Made by a program: the position numbers and the translations under genes
Notes under the pieces: model-generated
What the model was told of the DNA's origin: nothing
The model's input: the letters and a program-made list of their open reading frames with translations, nothing else
Databases searched by the model: none
In this document: in pieces, positions 38,913-46,670 of the stretch
How positions within the stretch are numbered: position 1 is the first letter of the stretch
How the letters are laid out: each line of letters starts with the position of its first letter
Origin: Methylocystis sp. ATCC 49242
GTDB lineage: Bacteria > Pseudomonadota > Alphaproteobacteria > Rhizobiales > Beijerinckiaceae
DNA length: 64,000 nt
Assembly: GCF_000188155.2 (NCBI RefSeq)
Contig: NZ_KE124774.1
Span: 37,501 to 101,500 of the forward strand
Direction: 5' to 3'

Positions 38913-40423
38913 TGCGCGAGCCCGTTCCGCCCCGCTTCAACCTCGCCCGCTATTGCCTCGCCGACAACGCCCGGCTGCGGCCGGACGCGACCGCCATCAC
39001 GGTGGTCGGCGACGACCATGTGCTGCGCTGGACGCATGCGGAACTGGATCTCAGGGTGCGGCGTCTGGCCGCAGGGCTGCAATCCCTCGGCCTCGCGCCG
39101 GGCGCGCGGGTGATGATCCGCATGGGCAATGAGGCCAACGCGGCGCTGGCCTATTTCGGCGCCATCGCCGCGGGCTATGTGGCGCTGCTCGCCTCTTCGC
39201 AGCTCACCTTCGAGGAAGCCGATTTTCTTCTGCGCGACTGCGGCGCCTCGGTTCTGGCGCTGGGCGCGGCCTTCGAGGAGGAAGCGCATGACGCGCCGGG
39301 CGTCACCGTCCTACGCGGGGCCGATCTCGGGCGCCTCGCCGAAAGCGCGCCGCTTCCCGGCTACGCCGACACCGCTGCGGACGATCCCGCCTATCTCGTC
39401 TACACCTCAGGCACCACGAGCCGGCCCAAGGGCGTGTTGCACGCCCACCGCGCCGCCTGGGGCCGCCGGCCGATGCGAGAGCACTGGACAGGGCTCGGCC
39501 CCGGCGACGTGATGCTCCACGCCGGCGCGATCAACTGGACCTATACGCTCGGCGTCGGCATCGTTGACCCGCTTTCGGCCGGCGGGTCCGCCGTGCTCTA
39601 TAACGGCCATCCCGACCCGGCGGTCTGGCCGCGTCTGATCGAGGAGCATCGCGCAACGGTCTTCGCCGCCGTACCGGGCGTCTATCGCCAGATGCTCAAA
39701 TACGCCGCGCCCGAGAAAGCCGATCTTTCCAGCCTGCGTCATGGACTTTCCGCCGGCGCCGCGCTCGCGCCGAGCCTGCTCGCCGACTGGCGCGCGCGCA
39801 CCGGCAAGGAGATTTATGAAGCCTTCGGCATGAGCGAATGCTCGACTTTCATTTCCAGCGGACCGACCACGCCCGTGCATCCCGGTTCGCCCGGGCGGCC
39901 GCAGCCGGGGCGGGTGGTCGCGGCGCTGCCGCAGGAGGGCGGCGAGACGCCGCTGCCGTCCGGGGAAACCGGCGTGCTCGCCGTGCGGCGCGATGATCCG
40001 GGCCTGATGCTGGGCTACTGGAACCGTCCCGAGGAGGAGCGCGAGGCGTTCCGCGGCGCGTGGTTCGTCTCCGGCGATCTCGTCGAGTTCGACGCCGAAG
40101 GCTACATGCACCATCACGGCCGCGCTGATGAAGTGATGAACGCCGGCGGCTTCCGGGTGTCGCCGGCGGAAGTCGAGAAATGCCTGCTCGCCTTCGACCA
40201 TGTGGCCGAGGCCGCGGCCGCCGAGCGTCCCGGCCGCGACGCCGACGCGACGATCATCAGGGCCTATGTAGTGATGCGCGACGGCGCGCCGCGCGACGAG
40301 GCCGCGATCCTCGCGCATTGCCATGAGCATCTCGCCGCCTACAAGCGCCCGCGCTCCGTGACTTTTCTCGACGCTTTGCCGCGCAACGCCAACGGCAAGT
40401 TGAACCGGAAGCTTCTGCCTTAA
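38912..40423 (+). CDS. Acyl-CoA synthetase (AMP-forming, ANL superfamily)
   Basis: 503 residues with the ATP-binding loop YTSGTTSRPKGVLHAHRA (near residues 163-180), YEAFGMSEC, the Y-G-R/hinge motif SGDLVEFDAEGYMHHHGRADEVMNAGGFRVSP and the catalytic Lys in NANGKLNRKLLP at the end. It activates a carboxylic acid; the acid is not identifiable, though similarity to short-chain (acetyl/propionyl/benzoate-type) ligases is plausible. Translationally coupled to prs. Confidence 0.88.
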   Translation: MREPVPPRFNLARYCLADNARLRPDATAITVVGDDHVLRWTHAELDLRVRRLAAGLQSLGLAPGARVMIRMGNEANAALAYFGAIAAGYVALLASSQLTFEEADFLLRDCGASVLALGAAFEEEAHDAPGVTVLRGADLGRLAESAPLPGYADTAADDPAYLVYTSGTTSRPKGVLHAHRAAWGRRPMREHWTGLGPGDVMLHAGAINWTYTLGVGIVDPLSAGGSAVLYNGHPDPAVWPRLIEEHRATVFAAVPGVYRQMLKYAAPEKADLSSLRHGLSAGAALAPSLLADWRARTGKEIYEAFGMSECSTFISSGPTTPVHPGSPGRPQPGRVVAALPQEGGETPLPSGETGVLAVRRDDPGLMLGYWNRPEEEREAFRGAWFVSGDLVEFDAEGYMHHHGRADEVMNAGGFRVSPAEVEKCLLAFDHVAEAAAAERPGRDADATIIRAYVVMRDGAPRDEAAILAHCHEHLAAYKRPRSVTFLDALPRNANGKLNRKLLP

Positions 40424-40429
40424 AGAAAC

Positions 40430-40471
40430 GGGCCCGATCGCGCGGAGGGGCATGTATGCGCGATCGGGCCC
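40430..40471. terminator. Bidirectional stem-loop between convergent genes
   Basis: Perfect 14-bp stem GGGCCCGATCGCGC/GCGCGATCGGGCCC with a 14-base loop, between the acyl-CoA synthetase stop (40423) and the ihfA stop (40504). No clear T-tract, but the position between convergent genes argues for a terminator. Confidence 0.65.
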
Positions 40472-40503
40472 TTGCGTCCGTTGCGCGGGGCAAGCGAACG
40501 GAC

Positions 40504-40977
40504 TTATTCGGCGAGCGTGTCGCCCAAAGCTATTGCGTCGCTCTTCTGACGCGCCGTGATCGTCTCGTTTTTTCGCGACGGCCGGCGTTTCTCGGGCGTT
40601 TTGTCGCGCGGAGCCGGCGGCTCGCCATTCACCGTCGCCTTCATGTTCGGCGAAGCCTTGAAGACGACGACGCGGCGAGCCTCGATCGGCACCGGCGCGC
40701 CGGTGCGCGGGTTGCGCCCCGAGCGCTCTTCTTTTTCGCGCACCAGGAACGATCCAAAATCATGCAGTTTGAGCGATTCGCCTGAGACCAGCGTCGACAC
40801 CATTTCATCGATGACGCAATCGACTATCCGCTTCGCCTCGCGGCGGGAGACGCCCTCGATGCGCCTGTGGATCGCCAGCGCGATATCCTGACGGGTCAGC
40901 GCGCCGCGCGATGTTTCACGGTCGTCGTCCTCCGGGAAATCGGATTGCATTCCATTCAACTTATCGGCGGTCGTCAT
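40504..40977 (-). CDS. ihfA: Integration host factor alpha subunit-like protein, extended
   Basis: DNA-bending protein of the HU/IHF family. The core (about residues 26-118) has LTRQDIALAIHRRI, GSFLVREKEERSGRNPRTGAPVPIEARRVVVFKAS with the beta-arm motif RNPRTG, which matches IHF-alpha. The protein is 157 residues, about 50 longer than usual: a 25-residue acidic N-terminus (FPEDDDRET) and a basic tail of about 40 residues (RDKTPEKRRPSRKNE). An internal ATG (MQSDF) would trim nine residues. HU-type cannot be fully excluded. Confidence 0.85.
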   Translation of the reverse strand: MTTADKLNGMQSDFPEDDDRETSRGALTRQDIALAIHRRIEGVSRREAKRIVDCVIDEMVSTLVSGESLKLHDFGSFLVREKEERSGRNPRTGAPVPIEARRVVVFKASPNMKATVNGEPPAPRDKTPEKRRPSRKNETITARQKSDAIALGDTLAE

Positions 40978-41210
40978 GTTTACAGCTCGGAGTCCATTCT
41001 GTTCTGGCGCGCAGCGTGTTCAGTAAGCGCTTATGGGGCCGGAACATTGCGCGAAATTGCGCGCTCAGGGCCAAGGTTGACAGTGCTGATGGTCACCTCC
41101 CGGGCGTGACATTGGTCACAATTCGTAACCGCACGCCTCGTCATTGCGCGGCGCAGGTGCTAGAAGGGCTTGAGCGTAGCTATAATTTTTGCGTCCGAGG
41201 GTGTGGCGTC
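40978..41210. promoter_or_regulatory. Divergent promoter region, ihfA / GTPase module
   Basis: 233 bases without a gene. On the plus strand there is a perfect TATAAT (41181-41186), 25 bases before the 41211 start, without a good -35 hexamer; a consensus TTGACA lies at 41077-41082 with no matched -10. A GAGGG ribosome-binding site lies at 41196-41201. Confidence 0.4.
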
Positions 41211-41528
41211 ATGACGCGGAGCACGGATGAGGGGGATGTGTCGATCGGAACGGAACGCGGCGCGCCTCCCGATCCCATCGATCAGGTTCGGGAACTCCTG
41301 TTCGGCGCGACCAAGCGCGAAACCGACAACCAGCTGAGCGTCATCGAGACCAGGCTGGAAGAAATGCGGACGGATTTTCTCGCCCGCTTCTCGGCGCTGG
41401 AGGGCCAGCTCGCCGATCTCGCGCGCGAGACCGAGAATAGCCAGGCGGAGGCAATCGAGGCCATCGGCGGCGCGATCGCGCAATTGGGCGCGACGATCCA
41501 GAACATGAGCGCGAGGCGGAAGGGCTGA
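41211..41528 (+). CDS. Small coiled-coil protein of the GTPase/OmpA module
   Basis: 105 residues, cytoplasmic by prediction (no signal or membrane segment). After a disordered N-terminus, residues about 25-100 form a helical, coiled-coil-like stretch (VRELLFGATKRETDNQLSVI, then a charged heptad-rich helix). The segment ELLFG...TRLEEMR resembles the N-terminus of the next protein (KQLLLDETTRRLDV...), suggesting a shared interaction motif. It lies 1 base before the next gene and is surely co-transcribed. Function unknown; an adaptor role is inference. Confidence 0.75.
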   Translation: MTRSTDEGDVSIGTERGAPPDPIDQVRELLFGATKRETDNQLSVIETRLEEMRTDFLARFSALEGQLADLARETENSQAEAIEAIGGAIAQLGATIQNMSARRKG

Positions 41529-41529
41529 A

Positions 41530-43209
41530 ATGTCCGCATCCGGCGGCGGCGAGGCGTTCGAAAGGCTCAAGCAGCTATTGCTCGACGAGACGACTCGCCG
41601 TCTCGACGTGACGACAGAACGCGTCGAGAAGATCGACGCGCGCTTCGGCGACAGCAGAAAATTCGCAGCCGCCACCGGCGACATTCTCGTCGAGGCGCTG
41701 CAGCGCGCGGAAGAGAAGCGGCATCCCGAACTTTCTCGCGCCGTCGCGCCGCTGGTGATTTCGGCCATCCGCTCGGAAATCAAGAACTCCAAGGAGATGC
41801 TGGTCGAGGCGCTCTATCCGATCATGGGACGCCTCGTCACCGCGGCGGTCGCCGGCGCCTTTCGCGAACTTGTCGAAACGCTGAACGAGCGAATCGACGC
41901 GCTGGTCTCCGCCAATTCCTGGCGGCTGCGGATGCGGGCCATGGCCACCGGCAGGACCATGGCGGAAGTTGCGCTCGCCGAAGCCGACGCCGGCCGGCTG
42001 AAGCGCGCGCTCCTGCTCGAACGCGGCAGCGGCCGTGTCCTGGCGAAATGGCCTCTGGCGGAGGAGGGCGACGCGCGGGTCGACGCGAATGTCGATCTCG
42101 AAAGCGGGATGATCGCGGCGATCACGGAATTCGCGACCAACGTCTACGCCGACAAGGGCGGCGAGTTGCGCATGCTCGATCTCGGCGCGAGCCATGTTTT
42201 CTTGCGCGCCTCGCACCGCGTCATCATCGCGGCGGAATTTGGCGGCGATCTGTCGCGCCATCGCGAAAGCCGGCTCGACGAGGCTTTTCTGTCGATCGTC
42301 GAACGTCACGAGAAGGACGAAGTGTCCTGTACGGGCGAGATGGTTGGCCGCCTGCTGAACGACGCGCTGGCGGAGGAGCCTGCGAAGCCGAAAAGCAGGA
42401 AGCCGGTGATGATCTTCGCCGCCGTAGCGGCGGCGCTCGCCATATGGGCCGCATGGGGGCCGGCGACGCGCGCCATTCGCGATTGGCGAATCGGCGCAGC
42501 GGCGCGCGCTGCGATGGCGGCGCATCCAGTGCTTGCGCAATTCCCGCTGCGCATCGAGGTCGAACACGATGCCGGCCGCGTGGTGGTGCGCGGTCTCGCC
42601 GCCAATGAAGCCGAACCGCTGGCAGTTGCGGATGCGCTGGTCGAAGCGGCTTCGCCCTATCGCGTCGAGCGCGAGGTCTCGATCGTGGCGTTGGCGTCGC
42701 AGACGCAGGAGATGCGCGCGGGCGAGACTCGCGCCGCAGCGACCCTGCAGGAGGCGCAGGCGCAGATCGAGACCCTGCGCGCGGAGTTGAAGGAAACCCG
42801 CGCGTCTCTCGACCGATATCTGGCGCAGGACGAAGCGCCACACGTGAAGCTGCGGCGCTTCGTCGAGACTTTCGCCGTGTTCTTCACGGAACTGGACACG
42901 CTTTCAAATCCTGCGGCGACGGCGAAGGGACTGGATGAACTGGCGGGGTTGATGAAGGCGAGCGGCGCAAATCTTCGCGTCGTGGGTTATGCGGACGAGG
43001 TCGGCTCCGCGACCCTGAACCGCGCCGCTTCGCGCAAGCGCGCCGACAAGATCGTCTCCATGCTCGTCGAGCGCGGCGTGCCGCGTCAGCGGCTGGCGCT
43101 CGTTCCGCGGTCGACTCTCGACCCGATCGCGGACACCGAATTCGACGCCATCCGGAGCCGCCGCGTCGCTTTCGAGCTTCCCTTCGCCGGCGAGTTCGAG
43201 GTGCGATGA
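41530..43209 (+). CDS. Bitopic membrane protein: cytoplasmic alpha/beta domain, TM, BON-like, OmpA domain
   Basis: 559 residues. 1-130: helical region (ELSRAVAPLVISAIRSEI; VEALYPIMGRLVTAAVAGAF). About 155-262: an alpha/beta segment (RALLLERGSGRVLAKW; DLESGMIAAITEFATNVY; GELRMLDLGASHVFLRAS; RVIIAAEFGGD) whose order of strands and helices resembles Roadblock/longin domains, which partner small GTPases. 291-311: single membrane helix preceded by KSRK, implying cytoplasmic N-terminus. 320-390: BON-like; 392-432: coiled coil; 445-552: OmpA peptidoglycan-binding fold (GYADEVGSATLNRAASRKRA). Overlaps the GTPase gene by 4 bases. The Roadblock-like call is from pattern only. Confidence 0.85.
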   Translation: MSASGGGEAFERLKQLLLDETTRRLDVTTERVEKIDARFGDSRKFAAATGDILVEALQRAEEKRHPELSRAVAPLVISAIRSEIKNSKEMLVEALYPIMGRLVTAAVAGAFRELVETLNERIDALVSANSWRLRMRAMATGRTMAEVALAEADAGRLKRALLLERGSGRVLAKWPLAEEGDARVDANVDLESGMIAAITEFATNVYADKGGELRMLDLGASHVFLRASHRVIIAAEFGGDLSRHRESRLDEAFLSIVERHEKDEVSCTGEMVGRLLNDALAEEPAKPKSRKPVMIFAAVAAALAIWAAWGPATRAIRDWRIGAAARAAMAAHPVLAQFPLRIEVEHDAGRVVVRGLAANEAEPLAVADALVEAASPYRVEREVSIVALASQTQEMRAGETRAAATLQEAQAQIETLRAELKETRASLDRYLAQDEAPHVKLRRFVETFAVFFTELDTLSNPAATAKGLDELAGLMKASGANLRVVGYADEVGSATLNRAASRKRADKIVSMLVERGVPRQRLALVPRSTLDPIADTEFDAIRSRRVAFELPFAGEFEVR

Positions 43210-43700
43210 TCTCCGCGAAAGTCATGTTGCTCGGCGACATCGGCGTCGGCAAATCCTCCCTCGCCCGCCGCTTCGTCTTCAATCGCTTCGAGAGCGAGTA
43301 CAAGACCACGATCGGCGTCGACGTGCTCACCCACGACGTCGATCTCGGCGCGGAGTGCAATAATGACAAGTTGCGTTTTGTCCTGTGGGACACGGACGGC
43401 GATTTCGGAAGCCGTATTTTCGAGACGGTTTATCTCGCAGGCGCCTCGGCCGCGATCGTCGTCGCCGACGCGACGCGTCCCGCGACTCTGGTGAAGATGT
43501 CGGCGCTCGCGTCGCGTTTCGAGGAGAGTTTTCCCGGGCGGCCGGTGTCGGCGATCGTCAACAAGATAGACCTTGCGCCGGAGCTTCCCGATGTCGGCGA
43601 TTCCTGCATCAAGGCTGTTTACACGAGCGCGAGGACCGGCGAGGGGGTGGAGGAAATGTTTCTCGGCCTCGGCCGCGCAATCTGGCGTCGCGCAATTTAG
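43206..43700 (+). CDS. Ras/Rab-like small GTPase
   Basis: 164 residues, a single GTPase domain. G1 GDIGVGKSS (residues 10-18), switch I with YKTTIGVD (Thr 34/35), G3 WDTDGDF (61-67) where Ras/Rab proteins have WDTAGQE, G4 NKID (119-122), G5 TSA (140-142). No lipidation Cys at the C-terminus. The missing Gln at the catalytic position suggests slow intrinsic hydrolysis or dependence on a partner. The start overlaps the stop of the OmpA-domain gene (ATGA), which implies coupled synthesis and a complex. Confidence 0.9.
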   Translation: MISAKVMLLGDIGVGKSSLARRFVFNRFESEYKTTIGVDVLTHDVDLGAECNNDKLRFVLWDTDGDFGSRIFETVYLAGASAAIVVADATRPATLVKMSALASRFEESFPGRPVSAIVNKIDLAPELPDVGDSCIKAVYTSARTGEGVEEMFLGLGRAIWRRAI

Positions 43701-43709
43701 CGATCGGCT

Positions 43710-44372
43710 TCATCGGTTCGAGAGTGCGCGGATCGCAAGCTCCGTGCGGCTGCGCAGATGGAGTTTGGCCAGGATCGTCGAGACGTGATTTTTCACCGTG
43801 CCTTCGGCAAGGCCCATCTCCCGGGCGATTTCGCGATTGCCCTTGCCTGCGGCGACATGCGCGAGCACGGCCTTTTCGCGGTCGGTGAGCGGCTCTTCGT
43901 CCTCGGCCGACGGCGACGCGGCGCGCTGCGGGCTTTTCACGCGGCGGAACTCCGCGAGGATCTTCGCGGCGACGCTCGGCGAAAGGCGCGGTTCGCCTTT
44001 GGCGACGGCCCGAATTGCCGCAAGGATTTCGCTCTCTTCCGAATCCTTCAATAAATACGCCTGCGCGCCGGCCGTTATGGCGTCATAGACGAGTTCTTCA
44101 TTGTCGAAGGTCGTCAGCATGATCACGCGCGTCCGAGGATTGTCGGAAAGAATCATGCGCGTCGCCGCGACGCCGTCCATACGCGGCATTTTCGCATCCA
44201 TCAGAATGACGTCGGGTGAATAGGCGCGCGCGGCGCTTACCGCCTGTTCGCCATCGGCGGCGGTTGCGACGACGTCGATATCCGCCTCGAGCGCCAGCAG
44301 CGCCGCGAGCGCCTTTCGGATCACGGTCTGATCCTCGGCGATCATGATGCGGATGGGCTGGTGTTCCGTCAC
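43710..44372 (-). CDS. NarL/FixJ-family response regulator
   Basis: 220 residues: receiver domain with acidic pocket AEDQ, phospho-Asp in VILMDAKMPRMDG (residue 59), MLTTFDNEE and LLKDSEESE (Lys near 109), then a LuxR-type HTH at the C-terminus (LTDREKAVLAHVAAGKGNREIAREMGLAEGTVKNHVSTIL). No histidine kinase is adjacent, so it is an orphan here. It converges on the GTPase gene with 9 bases between stops. Confidence 0.93.
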   Translation of the reverse strand: MTEHQPIRIMIAEDQTVIRKALAALLALEADIDVVATAADGEQAVSAARAYSPDVILMDAKMPRMDGVAATRMILSDNPRTRVIMLTTFDNEELVYDAITAGAQAYLLKDSEESEILAAIRAVAKGEPRLSPSVAAKILAEFRRVKSPQRAASPSAEDEEPLTDREKAVLAHVAAGKGNREIAREMGLAEGTVKNHVSTILAKLHLRSRTELAIRALSNR

Positions 44373-44424
44373 TTGGCCTTCCTCTCGCTCCTTACGGGGG
44401 GCGGGACGTCAGCATAGGCTCAAC

Positions 44425-44440
44425 TTTGCGGCTACGCAAA
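44425..44440. repeat. Short inverted repeat, possible operator
   Basis: TTTGCG-gcta-CGCAAA, 53 bases upstream of the response regulator start and near the 5' side of the plus-strand transcript discussed at 44454-44705. It could be a regulator site for either; no regulator is known. Confidence 0.35.
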
Positions 44441-44453
44441 AGCTGTATGGGAG

Positions 44454-44672
44454 ATGAACGACGCGGACATGTCCTGTTCAGGAGGGACGAGTCATATTGC
44501 GTCACATGAGGCCGCATCGGCTGCGGTCCCATCAGTCTTCAGGAAGAGTATCCAGGGGGATGTTGTCCCCGGCCTGAAGACAAGTTCGAGAATAAGCGCC
44601 GAGTATGAAAAGCCAAGCGCTTACGCGATCCTTCGCCGCACCCCCGCCCCTCTCGCGCGGCGTTGGACGTAG
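44454..44672 (+). CDS. Doubtful 72-codon ORF or small-RNA locus
   Basis: A plus-strand frame from ATG (44454) to a TAG that ends two bases before a strong terminator. The translation (MNDADMSCSGGTSHIASHEA...) has no features I recognise and no clear ribosome-binding site, so the locus may equally be a small RNA of about 200-270 nt. A GGGGGA-tgtt-GTCCCC hairpin lies at about 44555-44570. Confidence 0.3.
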   Translation: MNDADMSCSGGTSHIASHEAASAAVPSVFRKSIQGDVVPGLKTSSRISAEYEKPSAYAILRRTPAPLARRWT

Positions 44673-44673
44673 A

Positions 44674-44705
44674 GCCTCCCGGAGAAATCCGGGAGGCTTT
44701 CTTTT
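44674..44705 (+). terminator. Strong intrinsic terminator on the plus strand
   Basis: Perfect 10-bp stem GCCTCCCGGA/TCCGGGAGGC with a GAAA-type tetraloop followed by TTTCTTTT. The T-tract is on the plus strand although the flanking annotated genes on both sides (43710-44372 and 44721-45101) are minus-strand, so it ends an otherwise unannotated plus-strand transcript. Confidence 0.8.
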
Positions 44706-44720
44706 ATGGGCCGGCCCGCG

Positions 44721-45101
44721 CTACATCGGCTTCAGGCCCAGCGCCTTGCCTTCCTTGGCGTCGCGACGCCAGACGCCGTTGCTGTCGCGCTCGAAATGCG
44801 CCTTGTGGCCTTTGCGGGCGGTGAGCACGAGCCGGCCGTGATCGACCGTCCAGCCGACGGGATCGAAGATGACTACGCCATTGTCGCGGCAGGCCGGCGC
44901 GAGCTGCGCCTTGTTGCCGCCGGGACCGCGGGCGCGCGTGTCCAGGGTCAGCATGCAGCCGGTGTCCTTGTCCTCGTCGCGCAGGATCGAGTAGCGGCCG
45001 CCGACGTCGCCGGCCGCCAAAGCCGCCGCCGAAAAGGCCGCGAACGCCGCCGCCAGGCCGAAGCGCTGCAGCTTGCGCGCGCGCCGGGAGTTTTTCGACA
45101 T
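44721..45101 (-). CDS. AprI/Inh-family metalloprotease inhibitor-like secreted protein
   Basis: 126 residues from the ATG at 45101. Signal peptide (basic start NSRRARKL, hydrophobic core FGLAAAFAAFSAAALAAG). The mature part looks like the small beta-barrel of AprI/Inh inhibitors: GRYSILRDEDKDTGCMLTL, then PACRDN, with two cysteines placed for the family disulfide, and WRRDAKEGKALGL near the end. It would act in the periplasm against a secreted zinc protease or as a structural lipocalin-like protein. No protease is adjacent. Confidence 0.72.
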   Translation of the reverse strand: MSKNSRRARKLQRFGLAAAFAAFSAAALAAGDVGGRYSILRDEDKDTGCMLTLDTRARGPGGNKAQLAPACRDNGVVIFDPVGWTVDHGRLVLTARKGHKAHFERDSNGVWRRDAKEGKALGLKPM

Positions 45102-45296
45102 CGTTCCTCGCTCCAACACTTAAGGGAATCGCCAACATTGTGCCTTTTTCGCGCGCGAGGGCCAAGCCCGTTTTGTCAAGCTTCACCCGGACAGGGCGCG
45201 ATAATGTGTAGCAGCGGGAGTTTTTGCGCCGCGTTCCGCCGCGCGCTATTCTTGATTTATGTAAGGGCCGCGCCGCGGCCCCACGGAATCCGACAG

Positions 45297-46643
45297 ATGG
45301 ACCCTGCCGCCCTCGCGCTGGCCGAACGCTCGGCGCCGCGTTACACGAGCTATCCGACAGCGCCGCATTTTTCCAAGGAAATCGGCGACGCGGAAATGCG
45401 CGCCTGGCTCGCTGCACTCGACGAGGGCGCGTCGCTTTCACTCTATTTTCATGTGCCCTTCTGCACCGCGATCTGCTCCTACTGCGGCTGCCACACCAAG
45501 GCGCTGCGTCAGGAGGCGCCGCTCACCGCATACAAAGAGACGCTGCTGCGCGAGCTGGAGCTGACGGCGCAGACGACCCGCGCGCGGCGCGTGACGAGCA
45601 TCCATTGGGGCGGCGGCACGCCGAGCATTCTGGGGCCCTCGCGTTTCGGGGAAATCGCCGAGCGCGTGCGCGACCTCTTTGCCGTCTCCGACGAAACGGA
45701 ACATTCCATCGAACTCGACCCGCGCATTCTCGACGCGGCGCTCGTCGAGGCGCTGGCGCGCGCGGGCGTCAATCGCGCCTCGCTCGGGGTTCAGGATCTC
45801 AATCCGCATGTGCAGGAGGCTTCCGGCCGCATACAGCCTTACGAGATTGTGGAGCGGGCCGTCGGGTTGCTGCGCGCGGGCGGGATCGAGGCGATCAACC
45901 TCGATCTGATGTATGGCCTGCCGCGCCAGAGCGTCGCGGATGTGGAGCGCACCACCTCGCTTGCGGCGGGGCTCGATCCGACGCGCCTCGCCGTTTTTGG
46001 TTACGCTCATGTGCCCTGGTTCAAGACGCATCAGAAGCTGATCGACGCCGCAGCGCTTCCCGGCGCCGCCGAGCGCCTCGCGCAGGCGGCGGCCGTGCGC
46101 GCGACGCTGGAGCGCGCGGGCTATGAGGCGATCGGCCTCGACCATTTCGCGCGGCCGACCGACCCACTCGCGATTGCGGCGAAGAATGGTCATATGCGGC
46201 GCAATTTTCAGGGCTACACGATCGATCAGGCGGACGCTCTTCTGCCTTTCGGCGTCTCCTCCATCGGCCGTTTGCCGCAGGGCTATGTCGGCAACGCCAC
46301 CGATCTCGCTGGCTGGCGCCGCGCGGTGGAGGCGGATCGCTTCGCCGTCACGCGCGGTCTCGCCTTCACGCGCGAGGACCGCGCGCGCGGCGAGATCATC
46401 GAGCGGCTGATGTGCGACTTCGCCGTCGACTACGGCGCAATGGCGCTGGCGCATGGCTTTGCGGAGGACGCCTTCGACGCCGCGCGGGTCCCGCTCTCGG
46501 CGCTCGCCGCCGACGGCGTCGTGACCGTCGAGGGGCGGAGCGTGACGGTCACGCCGCGCGGCCAGCCCTTCATGCGCCTTGCCGCCGCGGCCTTCGACGC
46601 CTATCTCGAAACGAGCGCCGCGCGGCATACGGTGGCGGTGTAA
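45297..46643 (+). CDS. hemN: Oxygen-independent coproporphyrinogen III oxidase
   Basis: Radical-SAM enzyme of haem synthesis under low oxygen. 448 residues from the ATG at 45297 (RYTSYPTAPHF typical N-terminus). Cluster motif FCTAICSYCGCH (CxxxCxxCxC), then HWGGGTPSIL, GVNRASLGVQD, NLDLMYGLPRQ, GLDHFARP and GYTIDQADALLPFGVSSIG. These mark true HemN rather than HemW. An upstream TTGATTTATGTAA (45251-45263) only partly fits an Fnr/FixK box. Confidence 0.95.
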   Translation: MDPAALALAERSAPRYTSYPTAPHFSKEIGDAEMRAWLAALDEGASLSLYFHVPFCTAICSYCGCHTKALRQEAPLTAYKETLLRELELTAQTTRARRVTSIHWGGGTPSILGPSRFGEIAERVRDLFAVSDETEHSIELDPRILDAALVEALARAGVNRASLGVQDLNPHVQEASGRIQPYEIVERAVGLLRAGGIEAINLDLMYGLPRQSVADVERTTSLAAGLDPTRLAVFGYAHVPWFKTHQKLIDAAALPGAAERLAQAAAVRATLERAGYEAIGLDHFARPTDPLAIAAKNGHMRRNFQGYTIDQADALLPFGVSSIGRLPQGYVGNATDLAGWRRAVEADRFAVTRGLAFTREDRARGEIIERLMCDFAVDYGAMALAHGFAEDAFDAARVPLSALAADGVVTVEGRSVTVTPRGQPFMRLAAAAFDAYLETSAARHTVAV

Positions 46644-46670
46644 GGGGCGGGGCGTTACAGGGAGGCGTTA

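Noticed and set aside
43710-44372. Response regulator as a fourth gene of the GTPase module
   Set aside because: It is on the opposite strand and convergent, so shared transcription is unlikely; any functional link is only proximity.
45251-45263. Possible Fnr/FixK box upstream of hemN
   Set aside because: TTGATTTATGTAA fits only the left half-site; the right half does not match ATCAA, so I do not call it.
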